Shown in pieces: positions 32,967 to 41,256 of a stretch of 64,000 nt of DNA. Under the pieces are notes generated by a model. That model searched no databases. It had not been told where the DNA came from and saw nothing but the letters and a program-made list of their open reading frames with translations. Location: the NCBI RefSeq assembly GCF_007713685.1, contig NZ_VMRJ01000004.1:1-64000 (forward strand), given 5' to 3'. The translations under genes were made by a program, and so were the position numbers. The stretch comes from Hymenobacter setariae (lineage in GTDB: Bacteria > Bacteroidota > Bacteroidia > Cytophagales > Hymenobacteraceae). The first letter of the stretch is position 1. Every line of letters begins with the position of its first letter.

Positions 32967-35156
32967 TTAATGCCGGAACAATAATTCGCGGTACTTCACC
33001 AGGGGCCAGTCCTCATCCGCCACAAGCAATTCAAGCTTGTCGGCGGCGCGGCGAATCACCGCAAATTTCTCTTTGACCGTGTCGCAATAGGCTACCGCAC
33101 GTTCGCGGGCGTCCTCGAGGCGGTTGGCCACCTTGCGGGCCTCAATCATGGCGTCGACCGTGCTCTTAATAGTTGATACGTAGCCCGAAATCGATTTAAT
33201 CATCTCTACCGTTACCTGGCTGTTCTCATCGTCGAGGCCCAGTTCGCGCAGGCCGCGCACGTTTTGAATCAGCTTGGTTTGGTATGCTACGGCCGTTGGG
33301 ATAACATGGTTGACAGCGAGGTCACCTAGGACGCGGCTTTCAATCTGAATTTTCTTGATGTACTCGTCGAGCAAAATCTCGTGGCGGGCGTGCAGCTCCG
33401 TTTCAGAGAAGATGCCGTGGCGGCTGAAGAGTTCAGCTGCATCCTCACGCACCAGCGCGTCGAGGGCCTGGGGGGTGGTGGGCACGTTGGCCAGGCCGCG
33501 GCGGGCCGCCTCGTCGCGCCACTCGTCCGAGTAGCCGTTGCCCTCGAAGCGGATGTTCTTGGACGAGATAACGTACTCGCGCAGCACGTCAACGATGGCC
33601 ACTTCTTTCTTCTTGCCCTGATTGATGAGCGCGTCAACTTGCTCTTTAAAGGCAATGAGTTGGTCGGCCACGATGGCGTTGAGCGTGGTCATGGCCGACG
33701 AGCAGTTGGCACTCGACCCCACGGCGCGCAGCTCAAACTTGTTGCCGGTGAAGGCGAAGGGCGAGGTGCGGTTGCGGTCGGTGTTGTCGAGCAGGATGGC
33801 CGGAATCTTATCGATGCCCAGCTTGAGGTAGATGTTGTCGCCCTTGTCGAGCGGCAGCTTGGCCGTGCGCTCGAGTTCGTCGAGCACGCCATCGAGCATC
33901 GAGCCCAGGAACACGGACATGATAGCCGGCGGCGCTTCATTGGCCCCGAGGCGGTGGTCGTTGCTGGCCGAGGCGATGCTGGCGCGCAGCAAGTCACCGT
34001 AGCGGTGCACGGCCTTGACGGTAGTAATGAAGAAAGCCAGGAACTGCAGGTTCTCCTTCGGCCGGCGGCCGGGGGCGAGCAGGTTCACGCCCGTGTCCGT
34101 GCTCATGGCCCAGTTGTTATGCTTGCCCGAGCCGTTGACGCCGGCGAAGGGCTTCTCGTGCAGCAGCACCTTGAAGTTGTGCTTGAGGCCCACGCGGTCC
34201 ATCACGTCCATCAAGAGCTGGTTGTGGTCGATGGCCAGGTTGGCGTCCTCGAAGGTCGGGGCGCACTCAAACTGATTGGGCGCTACTTCGTTGTGGCGGG
34301 TACGCAGCGGAATACCGAGGGCGTTGGCTTCTTCCTCAAACTCGAGCATGAACGCATGCACACGGGGCGGAATCGAGCCGAAGTAGTGGTCTTCGAGCTG
34401 CTGGCCCTTGGCCGAGGCGTGCCCAAACAGGGTGCGGCCGGTCATCACCAGGTCGGGGCGCGCATCGTAGAGGGCCTTGTCCACCAGGAAGTACTCCTGC
34501 TCGATACCCAGGGTGGTGTGCACACGCTGCACGTCCTTGTCGAAATACTGACACACATCCACGGCAGCTTTTTCTAGCACGGCCAGCGACTTGAGCAGCG
34601 GGGCCTTGTAGTCGAGCGCCTCGCCAGTGTACGCTACGAAGATGGTGGGGATGCACAATGTCTTAGCACCTACCGTTTCGATGATGAAGGCGGGCGAAGT
34701 CGGGTCCCAGGCCGTGTAGCCGCGGGCCTCGAACGTGTTGCGGATGCCGCCGTTGGGGAACGACGAAGCATCGGGCTCCTGCTGCACCAACGCCGAGCCT
34801 TTGAAGTTCTCAATTGGCCGACCGTCCGAGTTGAGGTCGAAGAACGAGTCGTGCTTCTCGGCCGTAGCTCCGGTTAGGGGCTGGAACCAGTGCGTGTAGT
34901 GCGTGGCCCCCTTGGCCATAGCCCACGTTTTCATGGCCGAGGCAACGGCATCCGCTACCGAGCGCTCTACCGGCGTGCCGTGCTTGATGGCGGCTTGTAG
35001 CTTCTTGAAATACTCGCCGGGCATATTTGCCCGCATCGCCTCCAAATTGAAGACATTTTGCCCAAAAGAATCGGACCGACGACCCTTCTCGGGCTTAACC
35101 GTCAGTGCCTGACGCTGGTCAACGAGTTCGAGGGCTTTAAAGCGTAAAATGGCCAT
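32967..35156 (-). CDS. glnN: type III glutamine synthetase
   Basis: A 729-residue GSIII that makes glutamine from glutamate, ammonia and ATP. The GSIII-specific N-terminus is MAILRFKALELVDQRQ, followed by VFNLEAMRANMPGEYFKKLQ, then THYTHWFQPLTG and TAEKHDSFFDL. Active-site signatures are GIEQEYFLVDK, HNEVAPNQFECAP, HEKPFAGVNGSGKHNNWA (ATP site) and NRTSPFAFTGNKFELRAVGS. GSIII is the usual enzyme of Bacteroidota and acts as a dodecamer in the cytoplasm. Upstream a -7-like TACTTTTG lies at 35195-35188, and a terminator follows the gene. CTAG occurs only twice across this gene, far below its neighbours. Confidence 0.97.
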   Translation of the reverse strand: MAILRFKALELVDQRQALTVKPEKGRRSDSFGQNVFNLEAMRANMPGEYFKKLQAAIKHGTPVERSVADAVASAMKTWAMAKGATHYTHWFQPLTGATAEKHDSFFDLNSDGRPIENFKGSALVQQEPDASSFPNGGIRNTFEARGYTAWDPTSPAFIIETVGAKTLCIPTIFVAYTGEALDYKAPLLKSLAVLEKAAVDVCQYFDKDVQRVHTTLGIEQEYFLVDKALYDARPDLVMTGRTLFGHASAKGQQLEDHYFGSIPPRVHAFMLEFEEEANALGIPLRTRHNEVAPNQFECAPTFEDANLAIDHNQLLMDVMDRVGLKHNFKVLLHEKPFAGVNGSGKHNNWAMSTDTGVNLLAPGRRPKENLQFLAFFITTVKAVHRYGDLLRASIASASNDHRLGANEAPPAIMSVFLGSMLDGVLDELERTAKLPLDKGDNIYLKLGIDKIPAILLDNTDRNRTSPFAFTGNKFELRAVGSSANCSSAMTTLNAIVADQLIAFKEQVDALINQGKKKEVAIVDVLREYVISSKNIRFEGNGYSDEWRDEAARRGLANVPTTPQALDALVREDAAELFSRHGIFSETELHARHEILLDEYIKKIQIESRVLGDLAVNHVIPTAVAYQTKLIQNVRGLRELGLDDENSQVTVEMIKSISGYVSTIKSTVDAMIEARKVANRLEDARERAVAYCDTVKEKFAVIRRAADKLELLVADEDWPLVKYRELLFRH

Positions 35157-35187
35157 GAAATAGAAGAATGGGTGTCAGTTTTCAGGG

Positions 35188-35195
35188 CAAAAGTA
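35188..35195 (-). promoter_or_regulatory. glnN -7 element
   Basis: Minus strand TACTTTTG fits the Bacteroidota TAnnTTTG -7 box, 32 bp upstream of the glnN ATG. No TTG at the ideal 19-bp distance was found, so recognition may need an activator, in keeping with nitrogen control. Confidence 0.5.
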
Positions 35196-35549
35196 CGCTT
35201 ACTAAGCCAATTTTCTTGGCATTACCCTTAAAAAAGCACCTTTACCAAATTAATAAGACTAGTTTCTATGTGAAGTACTCTGAATGTCAAGCGAACGGCA
35301 ATTCAACTTTAGAAGTAGAGTAAGTTGTCACAAAACACCCAATTAGCTACTAGGCAATTTTTCTCAATCGCGTTCACTCTTTTTATTGCTCCTGGGGCAA
35401 GCAGCAAAATCGTGACGGTTTCATGTCTAGGTTATCATTTGCTGTTCAATGGTAACTAAACAGATATGCTGGTGTATACCGGAAACTTCTTTAGGTGCAA
35501 CGCGCTTGGTGCAGGGGTCTAGTGTCGCCGCTCTATCGAGCTATGGCCG

Positions 35550-35557
35550 TAACTTTG
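35550..35557 (+). promoter_or_regulatory. mtaB -7 element, possible leaderless start
   Basis: TAACTTTG matches TAnnTTTG and ends 7 bp before the mtaB ATG. Since Bacteroidota transcripts start about 7 bp after this box, the mRNA could begin at or next to the start codon. No good -33 TTG was found. Confidence 0.5.
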
Positions 35558-35564
35558 TAGGCTT

Positions 35565-36914
35565 ATGACTCCTCAAACCGTTGCCTTTTATACGCTGGGC
35601 TGCAAGCTCAATTTCTCTGAAACGTCGGCCCTAGGGCGGCAGTTTGAGGAGCGCGGCGTGCGCCGCGTCGAGTTTGAGCAGGGTGCCGATTTATATGTAG
35701 TTAATACTTGCTCTGTCACCGACCATGCCGACCGCAAGTGCCGGAAAGTGGTGCAGCAGGCCTTAAAATATAATCCGCAGGCGTTCGTAGCGATTGTGGG
35801 CTGCTACGCCCAGCTCAAGCCCCAGGAGATTGCCGAAATACCGGGCGTGGGCGCCGTGCTGGGCGCGGCAGAGAAGTTTCGGCTGGCAGAAATTCTAACC
35901 GAACTGGAAAATGATAATTCGGCGCTACCGCTAGCGGCCGGCGCGCCGGGGCGGGTATTTGCCTCTCCTATTTCGGAGGCAACGGAGTTTCATCCGGCAC
36001 AGTCGTTGGGCGAGCGCACGCGTACCTTTTTGAAGGTGCAAGATGGCTGCGACTACTCGTGCTCGTTCTGCACGATTCCGCTGGCGCGCGGGCACAGCCG
36101 CTCGGGCAGCGTGGCCTCAGTAGTCGAGCGCGTAGAGACCCTCGCGGCGCAGGGCGTAAAGGAAGTTGTACTGACTGGCGTTAACCTAGGCGACTTTGGT
36201 CTGCAAGGACCGGAGCGCCAGCGCGTAGAAACATTTACCCAACTGGTACAGGCCTTAGATGAAGTCGAAGGGATGCAACGCTTTCGCATCAGCTCGTGCG
36301 AACCCAACTTGCTCACCGACGAGATTATCCAGACCGTAGCAGCTTCGCAGCGATTCATGCCGCATTTTCATCTGCCTTTGCAAAGCGGCTCTGACAAAAT
36401 CTTGGGTTTGATGCGCCGTCGCTACCGCCGTGCCCTTTATGCCGACCGCGTAGCCCGCATCAAGGAGCTGATGCCGCACGCAGGCATTGGGGTTGATGTG
36501 ATTGTAGGCTTCCCGGGCGAAACAGAAGCTGACTTCCTGGAGACTTACCATTTTTTGAATGAGCTACCGGTAAGCTACCTGCACGTGTTTCCATACTCGG
36601 AGCGGGCTAATACGCTAGCCCCAACCTTGAAAGGCCGCGTGCCAGAGCGCGTGCGCACCGAGCGCACTACCCAGCTTCGTAGCTTATCGGAGAAGAAGAA
36701 ACGCTTTTTCTACGAACAGCACGCGGGCTTTGAAACCAATGTATTGTTTGAGGATGACGTGACCGATGGTCGGGTCGAAGGCTACACACCCAACTACATC
36801 CGCGTAGCAGCCAAGTACGACCCACTGCTAGTAGGCGAAGTTCGCCCGTTACGCCTCACGCAGGTGAATGCCATAGGCCTGATGGAGGCCGAGGAAGTTG
36901 GCATTCTAGTCTAA
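35565..36914 (+). CDS. mtaB: tRNA-t6A37 methylthiotransferase MtaB
   Basis: A radical SAM enzyme that converts t6A37 to ms2t6A37 in tRNAs reading ANN codons. The 449-residue protein has the N-terminal UPF0004 cluster cysteines (LGCKLN, NTCSVT, VGCYAQ), the radical SAM motif CDYSCSFCTIPLARG (C-x3-C-x2-C), LTGVNLGDFG, FHLPLQSGSDKILGLMRRRY and GVDVIVGFPGETEADF, and a C-terminal TRAM-like part. The LGCKLN motif and NTCSVTDHADRKCRK distinguish MtaB from MiaB and RimO. It stands alone, with a hairpin terminator behind. Confidence 0.95.
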   Translation: MTPQTVAFYTLGCKLNFSETSALGRQFEERGVRRVEFEQGADLYVVNTCSVTDHADRKCRKVVQQALKYNPQAFVAIVGCYAQLKPQEIAEIPGVGAVLGAAEKFRLAEILTELENDNSALPLAAGAPGRVFASPISEATEFHPAQSLGERTRTFLKVQDGCDYSCSFCTIPLARGHSRSGSVASVVERVETLAAQGVKEVVLTGVNLGDFGLQGPERQRVETFTQLVQALDEVEGMQRFRISSCEPNLLTDEIIQTVAASQRFMPHFHLPLQSGSDKILGLMRRRYRRALYADRVARIKELMPHAGIGVDVIVGFPGETEADFLETYHFLNELPVSYLHVFPYSERANTLAPTLKGRVPERVRTERTTQLRSLSEKKKRFFYEQHAGFETNVLFEDDVTDGRVEGYTPNYIRVAAKYDPLLVGEVRPLRLTQVNAIGLMEAEEVGILV

Positions 36915-36928
36915 ATCAGACCTCAGGG

Positions 36929-36983
36929 TGTTGCCTTCATTACCAGTCGCAAAGGTTAAGAACGACTGGTAATGAAGGCAACA
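36929..36983. terminator. terminator after mtaB
   Basis: Two perfect 21-bp arms (36929-36949 and 36963-36983) around a 13-bp loop, 15 bp after the mtaB stop and followed by GCTTTTTC. Works as a strong rho-independent or bidirectional terminator. Confidence 0.75.
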
Positions 36984-37240
36984 TCGCTTTTTCTGTGCTT
37001 TAATCTAAAAAGTTTGTAAAATAAGTATTCAAAGTAGTAGCATTTTCTGCCTCGCCTAGGTAGCCTTGTAACCGGTCGTCGAGCTAGAAGGCAGTAGAAA
37101 AGCGTGCATATCGTACCCAGGGTCGGCCCGTAACTGCCCCCTCATAGCGTGAGCAGCTGGCAGACTATTTATAAAGCTCATTACTAGATGAGGAGACGTA
37201 CCTTATCGTAATTTACCGCCTCGCTGTAACTAGCTTCCCT
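36984..37240. other. intergenic region upstream of GT14
   Basis: About 250 bp without a coding frame or clear promoter. Confidence 0.4.
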
Positions 37241-38221
37241 ATGGCACCTGCAGACACGCAATGGAAAGAGCTGCATATCAATTATATTATTCTCGCTCAT
37301 AAAAATCCAGCGCAGGTAGCACGGCTGATACAAGCGCTAAGTACAGACACCAGTAGGTTCTATATCCACGTCGATAAAAACACGGATATCCATCCATTCG
37401 AACGTCTGCTGGAGCCTATCAAGAGCGTTTCTTTTGTGCACAGCAGGGAAAAAGGTACGTGGGGTGACCTTGGCATTGTGAAAGCGACTATCCACGCACT
37501 GCAACAAATTGTGGCAGACCAACGCACCGGATACTGTGTCTTACTTAGCGGGCAAGATTATCCAATAAAATCAACCGATAAAATAGCGCAGTATCTCACA
37601 CGCAACCAAGGCATCAATTTCATGAATACAACGCCTTTGCCAAGCAGCAAATGGAACCGCGGCGGCATGGACCGAATAGAGTATTATAAGTTTAATCTTT
37701 CTGAGAAAAGAGGAGATTATGTCATACTGCCGCCCCTCTTAACTGCTGATTTTCTACAAAATCGGAGTTACTATACCTCCACTATCAAACAACTACTGCG
37801 GCGCAAGACGAATCCGTGGGCAATTCTAAAGAAAAGGCACTTTCCCGGGTACTTGCGGCCGTTCTGCGGCGACCAGTGGTGGACAATCCCGGTGGAAACG
37901 GCGCATAAGCTGCTACGTTTTTTAGAAGACCACCCAGATTATTTCCGCTATCATCAACACACGCTTTTGCCGGATGAAATTGCTATCCAGAGTGTAATAC
38001 GCCATCTTTTTGGCGCGGAGGATAAGATGGCAATACGGCCTACCGTGACGTACATCAACTGGGAAAGGCAGGGGGTTACTTTACCAGTCACGTTTGACCA
38101 TAATGATATCCAGGAACTGCTAAATCAGCCAGAAGAAATGCTTTTTGCCAGAAAGTTTGATATGGAAACTGACGCAAAAATTCTGGACTTGTTGGATGGT
38201 TATATTAACTCGGGCACCTAG
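37241..38221 (+). CDS. GT14 family glycosyltransferase (core-2/I-branching type)
   Basis: A 326-residue cytoplasmic protein with the GT14 pattern: INYIILAHKNPAQVARLIQA at the start, FYIHVDKNTD, GTWGDLGIVKATIHALQQIV, VLLSGQDYPIKS and the late FCGDQWWTIP with acidic DEIAIQSVIRHL. Bacterial members add beta-1,6-linked N-acetylglucosamine or xylose to surface glycans. The acceptor here is unknown because no glycan gene cluster adjoins it. The N-terminus has a short polar leader before the Rossmann-like start. The gene is somewhat A/T-rich compared with its neighbours. Confidence 0.85.
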   Translation: MAPADTQWKELHINYIILAHKNPAQVARLIQALSTDTSRFYIHVDKNTDIHPFERLLEPIKSVSFVHSREKGTWGDLGIVKATIHALQQIVADQRTGYCVLLSGQDYPIKSTDKIAQYLTRNQGINFMNTTPLPSSKWNRGGMDRIEYYKFNLSEKRGDYVILPPLLTADFLQNRSYYTSTIKQLLRRKTNPWAILKKRHFPGYLRPFCGDQWWTIPVETAHKLLRFLEDHPDYFRYHQHTLLPDEIAIQSVIRHLFGAEDKMAIRPTVTYINWERQGVTLPVTFDHNDIQELLNQPEEMLFARKFDMETDAKILDLLDGYINSGT

Positions 38222-38313
38222 GTATTGCAGCATCAGCGACACGATGAAACGTGCTTGATTAGCTAATCTCATTCTGAGATTTTCAGCGCCCAGAATTCTA
38301 ATGATAACTTCTT

Positions 38314-38967
38314 TCAGCGATTCGAGCGCATAAGGTCTAACATCTGTTGCATGAGTTGCTGTTGCTCGAGCAGGTGCTGGTTGCGCTGCTCGGCCAGCGC
38401 CAACTGGTGCTGTAAATACTGAGCGTGCAGGGCTGCAGTAAGTGTAGCGGCATCGAGCGAAGCAGTAGGCGCGGGCATTTCCGGTTGAGGCACGGACGCA
38501 GCGGCACCTAGGGCTGAGGCGGTCGGTTGGCCTGGAGCGCTCAGTATGTCTGAGGGAGGCTGTACCACCGGGGCAGCAGGCAGTGATGGCATTTCAGGAA
38601 GCGGCGGACGCGCTGCCGACACTGCAAAAAGCGGTGCCGGAAAGTTTGGCACAGCAGTAGAATTGGGCGTAGCTGAGGGCTTCGCCACTGGGCTTGTCGC
38701 TACTGCCTCAGAAGCAACATCTTTAGAAACGTCTGCGGCATCATCTAGCAGCATAGGCTCTTTGCCTAGCAACAACCAATCCTTAGATACATTTGGGTAC
38801 ACCTCAAAAACCTTACACATAAGGTCAAAACCGGGCTTATTACGTTCATCAACCAAATGTTGAATGACGGTAGCTGTTTTATCGAGCGACATCGCAAAGG
38901 CATTTTTGCTCATACCTAGCTGCTGTATAAGCTGCGAGAAGCGCTGCCCGACGGAAGTATCTGCCAT
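38314..38967 (-). CDS. XRE-type helix-turn-helix protein
   Basis: The ATG at 38967 (MADTSVGQRFSQLIQQLGMS) gives 217 residues. An N-terminal helix-turn-helix of the XRE/phage-repressor type (about residues 4-60: QRFSQLIQQLGMSKNAFAMS, VIQHLVDERNKPGFDLMCKV) is followed by DWLLLGKEPM, a long Ala/Pro/Ser-rich disordered linker (70-165) and a C-terminal coiled coil rich in Gln/Leu (QYLQHQLALAEQRNQHLLEQ). Similar proteins are common in Bacteroidota as regulators with unknown targets. The coiled coil probably mediates oligomerisation. Confidence 0.75.
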   Translation of the reverse strand: MADTSVGQRFSQLIQQLGMSKNAFAMSLDKTATVIQHLVDERNKPGFDLMCKVFEVYPNVSKDWLLLGKEPMLLDDAADVSKDVASEAVATSPVAKPSATPNSTAVPNFPAPLFAVSAARPPLPEMPSLPAAPVVQPPSDILSAPGQPTASALGAAASVPQPEMPAPTASLDAATLTAALHAQYLQHQLALAEQRNQHLLEQQQLMQQMLDLMRSNR

Positions 38968-39096
38968 TACACCAAATGTCATTTTATACAAATGTAAAGA
39001 GGCTAGCCGAATATCAATTCTAGCTAGCCTCTTTCCGTTATTTTGCGTGAACGAGCGTGTCAATGCAGTTCAACAGATACGCCAAAAATTTGTCGT

Positions 39097-40344
39097 CTAC
39101 TCATAACGTAGGCTTTCAATAGGGTCGAGCGCCGCTGCCTTGCCCGCCGGATAGGAGCCTGCAATCAGCCCTACCGACACACAAATGGCCAGCCCCACGC
39201 CGACCCACAGCCACGGCACCAAAAATGATGAGCTGCCCACGAGCAGCGCTACACCATTGCCCATGGCAATGCCGAGCAGAATACCCAGCGAGCCCCCGAG
39301 CACGCAGATAACAATAGCTTCGAGCAAGAACTGCTGGCGCACCTGGCGCGAGGTAGCCCCTAGGGCCTTGCGAATTCCAATTTCGCGGGTGCGCTCCGTC
39401 ACCGATACCAGCATGATATTCATGAGCGCGATACTGGCCCCGAGCAGCGTAATAAAGGCCACCAGCCCGCCGCCCATTTGCATTTTGCCAGCTAGCTCGT
39501 CGAGGGTCTTAGAGGCCGAGTCGGAGCTTTCGACCTCAAAGGAATCTTCCTGCCCTAGGCGGTCGTGGCGCACAGCGCGCATCACCCCGGTGGCTTGGTC
39601 TTGCAGGTAGTTCAGGCCTTGGGCATTGATGGTAGCAGTTTTTACGTCGTAGGTGAGGGCTGCTTGGCGGGGCAGTTGGTTGCCGGTTTCGAGGGGCACC
39701 AGCAGTAGGCGGTCGGCGCCGCCACCGCCCGCGTTGCTACCCTTTTTCTCAAACATTCCTACTATCTGAAACCGCCGACCTAGGGCGTAGAGATACTTGC
39801 CGACGGGGCTCTGGCTGGGAAACAACTTGTCCTTGATTTCTTCGCCGATGACGACCACGTTGGCCCCGGTTTGCAGTTCGGCGGGCGAGAAGGTGCGGCC
39901 CTGGGCCAGCGCGTAGCTCTGGATACGCAGGTAGTTTTCGTCGCCGGCGATTACTTCCATGTTGGGATTGGTTTTCTCGCCGTTGGCCTTGGCCTCGGTG
40001 GCCCCGCTGATGCGAGCCGACACGCCTACAATGGCCGCGGGCTCGCGCTGGCTCAGTTCCTTTTTGTAGAGGCTAGCTTGCAGGTACGTGATGGCCGGGT
40101 ACTGCTTGCCCTGCACGCCGCCGCGGCGCGAGCGGTTGGTGTAGCCTTTAGCCTTCATCTCAAAGGCATTGGCCCCAAGGCTGGCAAACGTGTCACCTAG
40201 GGAGTGGCGCATGGCGTCGATGGCCGTGAGGATGCCCACCAAGGCCATCAGCCCGATGCTGACAATGAGGGCGGTAAGCACCGTGCGCAGCAAATTGCTG
40301 GTAATGGAGCGCAGGGCTTCGCGGATATTTTCGAGGAAACTCAT
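39097..40344 (-). CDS. ABC transporter permease (MacB/FtsX family)
   Basis: A 415-residue permease with N-terminal transmembrane helix after SNLLRTVLTALIVSIGLMAL, a large periplasmic MacB core domain (about 50-275) and a C-terminal FtsX domain with three helices (GLVAFITLLGASIALMNIML, LLEAIVICVLGGSLGILLGI, LWVGVGLAICVSVGLIAGSY). The coupling motif ERTREIGIRKALGATSRQV is intact. Family members move lipoproteins, peptides or antibiotics with a separate ATPase, which is not in this window. It lies 39 bp downstream of the DUF4261 gene on the same strand. Confidence 0.88.
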   Translation of the reverse strand: MSFLENIREALRSITSNLLRTVLTALIVSIGLMALVGILTAIDAMRHSLGDTFASLGANAFEMKAKGYTNRSRRGGVQGKQYPAITYLQASLYKKELSQREPAAIVGVSARISGATEAKANGEKTNPNMEVIAGDENYLRIQSYALAQGRTFSPAELQTGANVVVIGEEIKDKLFPSQSPVGKYLYALGRRFQIVGMFEKKGSNAGGGGADRLLLVPLETGNQLPRQAALTYDVKTATINAQGLNYLQDQATGVMRAVRHDRLGQEDSFEVESSDSASKTLDELAGKMQMGGGLVAFITLLGASIALMNIMLVSVTERTREIGIRKALGATSRQVRQQFLLEAIVICVLGGSLGILLGIAMGNGVALLVGSSSFLVPWLWVGVGLAICVSVGLIAGSYPAGKAAALDPIESLRYE

Positions 40345-40383
40345 AAAGTTGTAGCAGCGCTGGAAATAACGCAGCCGGTTTCG

Positions 40384-41157
40384 TTAGTTTTTACTAAACC
40401 ATTTATTCCAAGCGCCTTGCTGTGGCTGCTTGGCACGCAATTCCCACATGCCGAATGGGTTCTTGAAATCGGGATGGTCTGCATAAGGCTGCGGCGTAAC
40501 CTCAGCCAAGTGATAAATAGGCGCCTCGGCCGCCAGGCTAAATGTATGCCCCACAGCCAGCTCGGGGTGCTCCGTCACAGCGAAATAAGTAAATTCTCGC
40601 AGCACCTGAATCGCGTCGGCGGTAGGCAGATTACGCACCAATGCATCTTTGAGCCCTAGGTTGTGCATACCACACGTAAAGCAGGCACCATCTGCCGCCT
40701 TGATAGCAACTGCTACAAACAGCTCCCAAAGCGACTCATTCCCTTTAGAAGCTAGCAGTTCGTGCCATTTGGCCGCCTCAAATGCCTTGCCGGCCGTTTC
40801 GACTTTTACTGCTACTCCACCGGCGTCGAGCAGGGCAGCCGCGGCTTGTGCCACAGCGCGGGCGCCAGCAATGCTGACTGGCTGGTCGGGCCGCGTGAGC
40901 AGGTAGGCCACCGTGCGGTGGTTGGCCACGGCGGCCAGCGCTTCTTCGCTCATTGCCGAAAAAAGACCGGCTCGTTGAAAAGCAGTGGGCAATTCTGGGT
41001 CGGCGTCGTAGAACTCCAGTAAAAAATGCGTGTCGGCGGGAAAATGGGCTAGTATACTTCCAGCAAACAAGTACTCACCTTTGCGAGCCTGCACCAATGC
41101 GGTAATAAGCTCAGTTTGGTTAGCCCAAGGTCCAGGAATACACAGTATCGTTTGCAT
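40384..41157 (-). CDS. DUF4261 domain protein
   Basis: A 257-residue cytoplasmic protein resembling DUF4261 proteins: start MQTILCIPGPWANQTELITA, central AAKWHELLASKGNESLWELF and C-terminal HTFSLAAEAPIYHLAEVTPQ. Members are often found near T6SS or immunity genes in other organisms, but here it sits 12 kb from the T6SS with a permease. The biochemical role is unknown. It shares a strand and likely a transcript with the ABC permease gene. Confidence 0.65.
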   Translation of the reverse strand: MQTILCIPGPWANQTELITALVQARKGEYLFAGSILAHFPADTHFLLEFYDADPELPTAFQRAGLFSAMSEEALAAVANHRTVAYLLTRPDQPVSIAGARAVAQAAAALLDAGGVAVKVETAGKAFEAAKWHELLASKGNESLWELFVAVAIKAADGACFTCGMHNLGLKDALVRNLPTADAIQVLREFTYFAVTEHPELAVGHTFSLAAEAPIYHLAEVTPQPYADHPDFKNPFGMWELRAKQPQQGAWNKWFSKN

Positions 41158-41256
41158 AACGGCGGAAGGATTGGTTCATCTATGCCAGCCGGCCCGTACC
41201 TTGAACTACGGGAGCGGCGGGCTCGTTTGCCCAGCTGGTCTTTTGCCCTCAAAAGT

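Larger units (their letters stand above)
35157..35564. other. divergent promoter region of glnN and mtaB
   Basis: No gene in about 400 bp. Two promoter elements are visible and listed separately: a minus-strand -7 box for glnN at 35188-35195 and a plus-strand -7 box for mtaB at 35550-35557. Confidence 0.55.

Noticed and set aside
33381..34577. Long plus-strand frame of 398 codons opposite glnN
   Set aside because: It is antisense to a fully recognisable glutamine synthetase and has a Val/Gly/His-rich shadow composition.
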